Shown here: positions 1 through 12,900 of the stretch, one piece after another
Layout of the letters: the number at the start of each line of letters is the position of its first letter
Numbering within the stretch: the first letter of the stretch is position 1
Assembly: GCA_028565635.1 (NCBI GenBank)
Contig: JAOXYB010032430.1
Coordinates: 1 to 14,429 of the forward strand
Reading direction: 5' to 3'
DNA from: Phoronis ovalis
Taxonomy: Eukaryota > Phoronida > Phoronidae
DNA: 14,429 nt
Notes under the pieces: generated by a model
Databases searched by the model: none
The model's input: only the letters and a program-made list of their open reading frames with translations
Told to the model about the DNA's origin: nothing
Program-made: the position numbers and the translations under genes

Positions 1-53
1 AAAAGATCATGATTCTACATGTAATAGTTTTGAAGATATTTGGTGGAAAGAGT

Positions 54-77
54 GACAGACAGATAGACAGACAGACA
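54..77. repeat. short GACA/GATA microsatellite in the last UAP56 intron
   Basis: Six tetranucleotides (GACA with one GATA) run from 54 to 77, about 40 bases downstream (minus sense) of the exon 8 donor. It is a simple repeat with no evident function. Confidence 0.8.
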
Positions 78-88
78 CTCGAGATTTA

Positions 89-5643
<5,555 letters not shown>

Positions 5644-5663
5644 GATGGTAGGTCAAGGTCAAA

Positions 5664-7156
5664 CTGAAACAAACTGGACAATTTTTATTCATGTTTATTT
5701 ACAATATTTAAGTAAATAATAAATTATATTATTATCTTTATTTTACCATTGTCAAATAACAAAAGTTAACGCTGTATTGAATACAGTACACAAATCTTAA
5801 GTGGAACATCAAGTGAATTCCTCGCAGTTGTTTCTGAACATGTTAATCTACAATATTTTCTTTTATACTTTGTCCATTTTAGTCGAAAACCTGTTAATTA
5901 GCGAAGTTCTTACAAGTCTATTAATATAATGTTATACTAATACTGGAAATTATTATTAAGTTAAACTTTCTTATACATTTTTTTTGACATATGGTTAGAA
6001 TTTGTTCAGGTTCGTTAAAACGGATATCAAATTCCAGTGTTCTAATGAAGTTCTAAGGAGTTCAAGTAGCTAAAGAGTTCTAACGAATTCAAGAAGGATG
6101 ACTGTATAGATATTAAAAAAATGTTTCTTTGCAAATGATCAACTTTAATAAGGTCATTTCATATTGAAAAATATTCTTCTTCTTCTTAATACACTAAACT
6201 TCTGGTATTTCTTACTCTACAATTATTTACACTTTAAATTTACAGCACACTATATATGACGCATGGCCTCTTTGGAGCCTATAATATTTTTAGAATAAAT
6301 ACATCAGTCACATGATTCTCAAGTGAGCACGAAACATACGACGTGAACATTTCTTTTTTCCGATTTGCAAAATTAATCTGGTGGGTTCGTTAGTGTTCTT
6401 CATATTTTGGTATATATATATAAAAATTTGCTGGAATTTCATTAGTTTTAGTTTTTACTTGTCGTGATACATTACCACTAGTCTAAGATTTATATTTTCA
6501 AACTATGTTGCGGTTGGGATGCCAACCACCTTGATGAACACTTCTACAATGTCACCTGATCCAAGCAACATAATGGTCGATAAATTGGTTAGTGTCACAA
6601 ACATGTAATAAGACGATACAATTATTTACACTCAAATATATCGTTTTTGCAGTAACAAAAAACGTATTCAATTGGTATGCTTATCCCTATATATCCGGAA
6701 AACGCACAAAGATTTATGAATTATGTAGACTGCAAGATTCTGTCAGACAGAGACAGAGGCCAGAGCAGAGCATTTGATTTTTAAAATGCTGACGCTGTCA
6801 CATTCAGTATTAATCGCATCGGCGAATTACAAAACGAAAATAAGATGATGTGGAAGTAATGTTTCATTGCGTTCGTTTGCTGCAATAAACATTTAATGCA
6901 CTACGTACAATTACAAAACATTTAGTGTATCGTCACCATACACAAAATGCAAATAAAAACCGCGGTTCTAAAACAAAGAAATGAATGGAATTTGAATCGA
7001 ACAGGGTTACAAATAATGTTCAATTCATCGACTACATAACACATTTCACCAAAAAGAGAAACACTAAGTTATTCTCTTGTAACATCAGTAATTCTTTTTC
7101 ACAACTTCATCGAATTCTAAAATTAACTGTTTACGATGATGCTTGATAAAACTCAC
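5664..7156 (-). other. UAP56 5' UTR intron
   Basis: A TTTGTTTCAG acceptor sits just upstream of the 20-nt 5' UTR part of coding exon 1. A strong donor GTGAGTTTT follows GGAAAAG at 7157. Together they define a ~1.49-kb intron in the 5' UTR, a common arrangement for housekeeping genes. The interior is AT-rich. Near 6039-6083 there are three GTTCTAA copies and one GTTCAAG, a degenerate short repeat. No ORF with recognisable similarity lies on either strand. The pairing of donor and acceptor is inferred, not proven by transcript data. Confidence 0.65.
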
Positions 7157-7250
7157 CTTTTCCGATACAAAGAAACACAAAACCAATAATGGCCGACTAA
7201 TAACCGGAAACTCCAATTCTTTAAAAACCTGTTCCACGATTGGTCAACTT
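7157..7250 (-). other. DDX39B: probable non-coding first exon of UAP56 (5' end approximate)
   Basis: The 3' boundary is defined by the GGAAAAG|GTGAGT donor at 7157. The transcription start is not visible; the 5' limit given is a guess placed near an inverted CCAAT (ATTGG at 7239-7243). No minus-strand coding is expected here. Confidence 0.5.
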
Positions 7251-7532
7251 CAGGTACAACCAAAAATAAACGTTCCAATTCTAGTCAACAAGTAAAGTAA
7301 GATATGCTGAAATCAAAATGCTAAGCACTTAAAACTAATAAGTTTCATTAATTTTTCGTAACTCAAAATAAATCCAATCTTACAAAAAAATATTTCAAAT
7401 TACAACACACAAACATTCCATTTTAAAACAAACCAATCACCAACCGTTTAACAAAGAAAATACGGAAATGAACCGGCACGATGACGTCATCGTCAACACC
7501 AAGTCATATGACAGACATCAAACAGACGGAGG
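7158..7532. promoter_or_regulatory. divergent promoter between UAP56 and BBLN
   Basis: The UAP56 donor on the minus strand and the BBLN start codon on the plus strand are 375 bp apart, so both genes must share this region for initiation. There is no clear TATA box. Visible motifs are CCGGAA (7204-7209, ETS-type), ATTGG/CCAAT in both orientations (7239-7243; 7183-7187 and 7433-7437) and a full CRE (7482-7489). Shared head-to-head promoters with CRE, ETS and CCAAT elements are typical of housekeeping gene pairs (established knowledge). Activity is inferred. Confidence 0.65.
7478..7493. promoter_or_regulatory. consensus CRE (TGACGTCA) inside a 16-bp perfect palindrome
   Basis: ACGATGACGTCATCGT is fully self-complementary. 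Its centre, TGACGTCA at 7482-7489, is the full-site recognition sequence for CREB/ATF bZIP dimers. It lies 40 bp upstream of the BBLN ATG. Being symmetric, it could serve both divergent genes. Confidence 0.7.
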
Positions 7533-7573
7533 ATGGCAGAGATGGGAGAAGGATTTTCTGGCAAAGAGAATAA
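7508..7573 (+). other. short uORF overlapping the BBLN start
   Basis: An ATG at 7508-7510 opens a 21-codon frame that ends at TAA 7571-7573, overlapping the BBLN start codon (7533) in another frame. It matters only if transcription begins upstream of 7508, which the sequence does not show. In the BBLN frame a TGA at 7509-7511 precedes the start. Confidence 0.35.
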
Positions 7574-7635
7574 TTTCCATAAAGATAATGACAAGGATGC
7601 TGAATTACAAGATGCGGTAGAGAGCTATAGCAATG
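7533..7635 (+). CDS. BBLN: BBLN exon 1 (residues 1-34)
   Basis: The translation starts MAEMGEGFSGKENNFHKDND and ends AVESYSN plus one base. It is hydrophilic and poorly conserved. The donor is GTGAGA at 7636. The split codon becomes Glu35, which begins the conserved EYA motif. Confidence 0.9.
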
Positions 7636-9037
7636 GTGAGACTATTTTCATACAAGTGGCCCATTCAGTAGCTTATAATGTCTACAAAAAGATAACGAAT
7701 GTTGAATAGTAGCCCGGGGGTTAATCGAGGTATTTTTGGTGGGGGGGGGGGGGTGTGTGCAGCCCAACTGAAAATTTTGGATTTGGATTATATACTTTTT
7801 ACTCCATTTTTTTTGGATTGCTATCGTCAAGAAATTTAATAATTTGGATCAATTGCTACCCGCTGCTTACAGCAAATAATTTGGATTAATTTTAGGTTTG
7901 TACGTATATCCATAAAAGATTTTTGGAATTTGGTTTGTATCAGCCAGTTTGCGTAAAAATGGACTGCTACTCAAATATTTACAATTTTTGGATTGCTACC
8001 CTTATAACTAACAAAATTTGGATTGCTACCCTTATATTTGAAAAAATTTGGATTGGGTTTGCTACCGCAAGCGAAAATTTTGGATTGGGTTCCGCGGCAC
8101 ATCCCCGTAGTAAAAAAAAACATGATTACCCCCCCCTGGGAATAGTAGTCCTGGTCCATGACGTTCTGTACTAGCTCTTAATAATCTGACTTGTGAGCTG
8201 TGCGAACAGTCATGGAAACTTGCAAGTTACATAGCCAATTACTAACAGTGAAAATGCCCAACTTGGAAATCTATGTAATTCCTACCGTATGAGTTCATAT
8301 ATCAGCGTCCAGATACTCTCTGATTATCCAACTTCAATTGCCACTACTTCTATGGCTATTTGCAACTCCTGTGCTGGCACCCAAAGGGATGGAGTACTTG
8401 CCAAAAAACTGGGTTGGTGTGTGAGGCTCGTGGTAAAACAAGCTTACTGCATGGTAAAAACTGAATTTTATATGGTGAAGGGATTAGTTGAAGTTGGATA
8501 ATCAGCGAGTATCTGGACAGTGATGTATGAACTAATTCGGTAGGAATTACATAGATTTCGAAGTTTGGGCACTTTCACTGCAATTGGCTATGTAAGTTTC
8601 CATGACTGTTCGCACAGTTACAAGTCAGATTATCAAGAGCTAGAGGTCTAGTGCAGAACGTCATTAACCAGGGCTAGTTGAATAGATACCCCGGATAGAT
8701 ATACCTTAATTTCTATAATGTTTTATGCTGTGTGCACTTGAATTAATTGCAATGGTAGCTCCATATCCCCCACCTCTAATATTCCTTCAAATTTTTCAGC
8801 ACTGGCTTTCCATATTAAACTCTTGTTTCATAAAAAAAAACTCTGCTCTAATCTATTTTAGAATATGCTAGTATCAGCAACACTATGGATCAACTCAATG
8901 GTTTTTTGGATAATCTAGAAGAGAGAAACGACTCCTTATTTGCTAAAGTCCAAGAATTACTACAGTCAACAGCGGAATTAGCAGAAGAATCTAAGAATAC
9001 ATCAGATAGTACAAATGAAGATGTTGCTCCGAGCTAA
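7533..9037 (+). CDS. BBLN: bublin coiled-coil protein (BBLN / C9orf16, UPF0184), complete, two exons
   Basis: Joined exons 7533-7635 and 8862-9037 encode 92 residues plus a stop. The N-terminus is acidic and low in complexity. The core EYASISNTMDQLNGFLDNLE then ERNDSLFAKVQELLQS (from residue 35) matches human C9orf16 (EYAAINSMLDQINSCLDHLE, EKNDHLHARLQELLES), including heptad leucines that fit a single coiled coil. Human bublin is 83 residues, so length agrees. Family work links bublin (C. elegans bbln-1) to intermediate filament organisation at the apical cortex of epithelia. The start is chosen for its A at -3 and G at +4, with an in-frame TGA upstream (7509-7511). Met4 is a possible alternative start. 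It is divergent to UAP56 and convergent with VARS. Confidence 0.93.
7741..7753 (+). repeat. G13 homopolymer
   Basis: Thirteen consecutive G lie near the left end of the inserted element; a C8 run (8129-8136) lies near its right end. Exact length is unreliable in most sequencing data. Confidence 0.85.
7776..8090. repeat. degenerate minisatellite, core TTTGGATTGCTACC
   Basis: About eight copies of a (T)TTGGATT core, several followed by GCTACC, occur near 7776, 7811, 7843, 7879, 7987, 8017, 8047 and 8079. The pair at 7987-8006 and 8017-8036 is identical over 20 bp with a 30-bp period. The array fills the interior of the 8-bp-duplication element. Short open frames across it are repeat artefacts. 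Confidence 0.75.
8149..8337 (+). repeat. left inverted arm of the foldback element
   Basis: This pairs with 8488-8676. Long matching stretches include GTGCGAACAGTCATGGAAAC, ATCTATGTAATTCCTACCG and the inner end GATTATCCAACTTCAA. Relative to the right arm it carries a 7-bp GCAAGTT insertion. Confidence 0.88.
8488..8676 (-). repeat. right inverted arm of the foldback element
   Basis: This is the reverse complement of 8149-8337, with an extra ~8-bp segment (reading ACCTCTAG on the minus strand) near the outer end. In BBLN pre-mRNA the two arms would form a long imperfect double-stranded stem. Confidence 0.88.
8862..9037 (+). CDS. BBLN: BBLN exon 2 (residues 35-92, coiled coil)
   Basis: The acceptor CTATTTTAG ends at 8861. 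The exon carries the entire conserved coiled-coil region and a Ser/Thr/Glu-rich tail ending EDVAPS, with TAA at 9035-9037. It is too short and lacks its own usable ATG at the front, so it is visible only when spliced to exon 1. Confidence 0.93.
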
Positions 9038-9606
9038 CAGAATACTAAGGAAAATACATGTTTGCATTTTATCAAGAGATGATTATTCATAGTGACACTT
9101 GTAATACATGCATAGTCATTCTCAGATGATGGTTATTGACCAACATGCATTGATAAAGGAACGTATTATCCCCGAATTGTCAAAGGTCTTCATTTCTTTT
9201 AAACTGTATGGTCATTTTAGATCTGTTCATAGATAATAGCAAAAAGAATTGAATAATTCGTTTAATTCGCTGCCTTTAATTTACATGTAACAATAGTGGT
9301 AACTTTTTTTTTAAGAAAGCCTGTATTGTCTGTGTTTAATAGTAAATTGTATCAATTGTGGAGATCAGTGGTCCAGAAAATTAAAATATATAAATACAGT
9401 TCAAGATAAACATTGTGTATGTACAGCTGATTTATAATAGGAGTTATATTATAAACAGAAGTATTATCAAGGCAAAATTTTGGCTTTATTTCTTTTTTTC
9501 ATATTTTAGCTTAAATTTACCATTTCGCCAAACAAGGCTGCCTATAATTAAACAAAATAACTTTTATATCAGCATTTCAGTAGCATATTTAGATGTGTGT
9601 AGACAT

Positions 9607-9612
9607 TTTATT
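9607..9612 (-). terminator. candidate VARS polyadenylation signal AATAAA (minus strand)
   Basis: TTTATT on the plus strand reads AATAAA on the minus strand, about 257 bp past the VARS stop. A second AATAAA lies at 9485-9490. A third overlaps the stop codon itself (9868-9873) and is too close to be the normal signal. Confidence 0.35.
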
Positions 9613-9663
9613 ATATATGCAAACTTTTAATGCACTTTAAGACTTGAAACATCTAAAGAAGTT

Positions 9664-9669
9664 AATAAA
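9664..9669 (+). terminator. candidate BBLN polyadenylation signal AATAAA
   Basis: This is the first canonical AATAAA on the plus strand after the BBLN stop, 627 bp downstream. Variant hexamers (TATAAA near 9389, GATAAA near 9405) occur earlier, and the second is followed by a TTGTGTATGT-type GT-rich stretch, so a shorter 3' UTR is equally possible. Confidence 0.35.
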
Positions 9670-9868
9670 GCAAATGTTAAATTGCAAGGAAAATCTATTC
9701 CATGCACAATTAAAATCAGAATTCAGTTGAGCATTGACAAAACTTCAGAAGTGTGGATTAAACTTATAATCCCTATCAAATAACTTTACATATTCAAATT
9801 GCCTTCCTCATCCCAGTTTGAAGGGTTCATTGTCCCTCTAGCAGATACTGTTCTCTATATGATTAATT

Positions 9869-9937
9869 TTATTCCATTTTTAGCAAAGTTGCAATAGCAT
9901 CTTCTAACTTCTTGATTTCAAGTGCATGATGTTCCAT
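9869..9937 (-). CDS. VARS1: VARS terminal exon
   Basis: The translation is MEHHALEIKKLEDAIATLLK then ME and TAA (9871-9869). It matches the human ending ..AELRKVDEAIALFQKML in heptad spacing and length. The acceptor is TGTTTCAG. At 22 codons it is a very short coding exon, recognisable only through the family end and correct phase. Confidence 0.9.
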   Translation of the reverse strand: MEHHALEIKKLEDAIATLLKME

Positions 9938-12900
9938 CTGAAACAGAAAACGTCCTCATGAAATGCATTGATAAGCCTAAAACGTCCTCATGCTATTCAC
10001 TAATATACATTGCAGGTATTCTCTGTCTTAATCTTGTGATATAGAATCTTCTCTAAGACAGCTAGTATCACTTAGGCAAACATATTTGCAACACCAGTGA
10101 CCTAGCAACAAAATTTCAACCCAAGGGGGATACTATACAGTATTTTTCAAGAAACTCCCCAACTCGCCGAATTTCACTCCTTTTTGTGGATATCTTCATC
10201 CTGAATCGATGGAACCAAGACCAATCAAAACCCATTTCTGTGATTCATTGAAACATTTGAATAACCCGACACCACATAAGTCCCATTTGTAAGAACCCAT
10301 CTCTGGTTGCTGAGAACACTGCGAAAGATCACTGTTGATAGTGCTTAGAAGTATTATGAGCTTCAACAATCTCAGCCATTCCTTTGTAAATTCAGTAATA
10401 TTGTAATCGAACCCAAAAAGTCCCACAATTCTGGTTTTGTGAATGAACAATCACGCAGTTCTCATGAGCTTGCACAATTTGTTCATAAAACATGGAATTG
10501 TGGCTTGACTGGGTTAAAGTCTGACAATGCCACCTAGTGTATGTAAATTGTCTGTTGCTGGATGAACTACAGTAGACTGGGATCAGTCTGACTAAAGCTG
10601 TGTTATACTAAAACAGTTTGTTTTGCAAACTGATATATTTCCGAAGTGTTGATACAACATAAAATTTTAACTTTGTAACTTATAGTTAGTCACATTTAAA
10701 TAGGATTGTTTTTGGCCCAAACACCCAATTTAATACATTTCTATTTTCATTATATTAAAACGATTATTCTATTGAAGAAATATGAGTAAAACTGTCTGAC
10801 AACTAGTAATCTATTATTACATTATATTCTCTCTTTAACCTGTAGCATTACTGTTGAGAGCTTTCAGTATAATGGACATTGCTCAAGTCTTAACTTTCAG
10901 TAAATGACTAAAATTTTAAAATATTTACCTTTTCACTATTTTGTTTTCTGACCTCTTCTGGCACTTTACTTTCATAGTCTTCTTTCTCGGCATGCACTTT
11001 TAATTTATCTAATGTTGTTTCGAGTGTCTTTTTTTTTCCTTCGAGTTTTACAGTTTCTTTCTCAATGTCAATCAAGCCCTTTAAATAAGAAATAGTGCTA
11101 CAGAGTTAACCATTTAAACTTTACTTATTGATTTTCATTATTTTCAATGAAGCACAGAATTCGGATAAAAATATCACACCTTTGCTTAAATTACAGGAAG
11201 AGAACAGTTACCTTAAGCATTAGACAAGCTTCACAGCGAGCGTTCACAGTAAAAATTGCACAGCCCACTGGGAGATCTTCAGTTACAATGACATAGACCT
11301 CTGCTGATGTTGACAATGTCTGAATAAAATCCAAGTAATTCTTGAGCATACATGCTAGGTCATTATCATGGCAACGTATATACACTGAAAAAAGTGAGAT
11401 TACTGTCAATATTTAGGAGTGGATGTATTCATAATAGTCAGCATAAAATATAAGAAGAGTTATTGGAGATATTTTAAAGAGTGACTTAACTGATAGAAAG
11501 CTAATTTGACTAAAAAATACAATCCATAAAATTCTTGATTTGTTAGAAGTCTATCTACGTACTACACTGTTTTATGGTTGTGGTTGTAATAATTTAAAAT
11601 GGATTTTCACTACCATTTAAATCAAATGAGAAATTGCAATACAAGTTTGCCCTGATTGGCTAATGTGTTACATCATTACAGTGGTAACACCAGACTAAGA
11701 AGATGCAGTTTAATCCTAGCAATGGGCATTCGATTTAGTGGGGCATCTGTGTTCTCCAAATTTTTAAATGCGATGAGTATCATGAAGTATGATAAATTCT
11801 ATCCGGTTATGGATTTTTAAAGTCTGTTAAACCCTTTTTACATAAGATACTCACGATCAGCTTTTGTTTTTGGTGTTAGCATGTAATCAGCTCTCATTGA
11901 TCGTACAGTTTTGATCACAGAATACGCAAACTCCACGTCAGATTCTAGGGAAGCATCCTTCCATGGGTACTAAAAATAGATCAATCAAACAGTTTACCAA
12001 GAAGTGTTCCCATAATATTACTGTCGCAGTTGTACCAGAAATTTTGTGCTCCCTCTACTTGACTAGTACATGTAATTCAAACTTTTTTCAACACTCTCCT
12101 ACATGATTTAATTAATTAAATTTGTCCTATCCTTCTGCCATTTGTAATTCAAAGTGACATTATCCTACTCATGTAATCATAGCCCCCTAACTGGTAACAA
12201 GAGATTTGTCATGTCTAATGCCCCTCACATCCCTATGATTTCATCATATTGTGGTTTGTAGTTCTGATTTGTATCTGTGCAATTTCTTAAGAGTAAAGCA
12301 AAGTACCAAATACAATAAATGCTAAAGATTCAGAACGACATTTGGGCTACTTCTCAAGGTCAGTTTTAAAAAGTCACCTATCCTAATATGCCCACCAACT
12401 AATGGCCTGCGTGAATCCACCTTTGAATCGTCCTATCTATGTTTTGCCTTTCTTGAAATGGGAGCAACATGACATGCCCTATTGGGACCAAACATGGCCA
12501 TCAGTTGGCCATATTGGAAGTAATCAGTCAAAATTACAACTGACCTGTACCTATACTTATCCTGTACCAAATATGAAACCACTCGGGTAAAACTGAAGCA
12601 ATATTGTGAGACAAAGAAACAGTTAAGAACAACGAAAAATATTAAGCATTCGGATCGGCATTTAATTGATCTACTTTTCAAGGTCATTCTGAAATATCAC
12701 CTAGCCTAATACACCCACCAATCTATGGGCCTTCATGAATGCACCTTCGAATCATCCAGTCAAATTCGACTTTCCTGAAATGAGCGCAAAAGGATGTATT
12801 CTCTCGGGAACAAACATGCCCACCAGTTGGCCATATAAGAAGTAATCCAGGTCAACATTACACCTAACTTGTACTTTGACCTGTACTTTGTACCGAATAT

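Larger units (their letters stand above)
7713..8140. mobile_element. 428-bp non-autonomous DNA element with 8-bp target duplication (hAT-like), nested in the foldback element
   Basis: An exact 8-bp direct repeat AATAGTAG lies at 7705-7712 and 8141-8148. The ends are imperfect inverted repeats: CCCGGGGGTTAATC on the left, and the complement of the right end reads CCCAGGGGGGGGTAATC. The target site spans the junction of the foldback element and its own target duplication, so this insertion is the younger of the two. An 8-bp duplication fits hAT elements, though the terminal bases are not the usual CAG. The interior is a degenerate minisatellite and has no transposase. Confidence 0.8.
7710..8676. 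mobile_element. foldback/MITE-type element with ~190-bp inverted arms, 9-bp target duplication, interrupted
   Basis: The element begins TAGTCCTGGT (TAG at 7710-7712, continuing at 8149) and ends ACCAGGGCTA at 8676. The flanks carry an exact 9-bp direct repeat GTTGAATAG (7701-7709 and 8677-8685). The arms 8149-8337 and 8488-8676 are inverted near-copies with a few substitutions and small indels, around a ~150-bp unique centre with no ORF of note. Without the insertion at 7713-8148 it is about 531 bp. Long terminal inverted repeats with 9-bp duplications recall non-autonomous Mutator-like elements, but the superfamily assignment is inference. It has no transposase. Confidence 0.85.
7636..8861 (+). 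other. BBLN intron, mostly nested transposable elements
   Basis: The 1226-bp intron has GTGAGA..TTTTAG ends. About 79% of it (7710-8676) is transposon-derived. Removing both elements and the duplicated target sites leaves a short intron of about 250 bp, in line with a small ancestral intron. Confidence 0.9.
9038..9868. other. convergent 3' intergenic region between BBLN and VARS
   Basis: The two stop codons face each other across 831 bp. The stretch is AT-rich and must contain both 3' UTRs. Open frames here (e.g. near 9415-9630) are hydrophobic, AT-driven and unrecognised. No RNA gene or repeat ends are seen. Confidence 0.8.

Noticed and set aside
1-60. Terminal UAP56 exon after a CATGTAG acceptor, which would end the protein ..SSYKS.
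   Set aside because: No pyrimidine tract, and the conserved Ile-Glu ending is missing; the true last exon is more likely beyond the left edge.
5653-5661. TCAAGGTCA, a perfect ERR/NR5A nuclear receptor half-site.
   Set aside because: It lies in the 5' UTR piece of UAP56 exon 1, far from the promoter; a 9-bp match is expected by chance.
7971-8159. Minus-strand frame with a repeated peptide (KGSNPNF / KGSNPKI).
   Set aside because: The peptide repeat is the translation of the TTTGGATTGCTACC minisatellite in a non-autonomous transposon; no start context or family similarity.
10196-10450. 84-codon minus-strand frame in the last VARS intron.
   Set aside because: No similarity recognised, and the VARS exons on both sides splice in frame without it.
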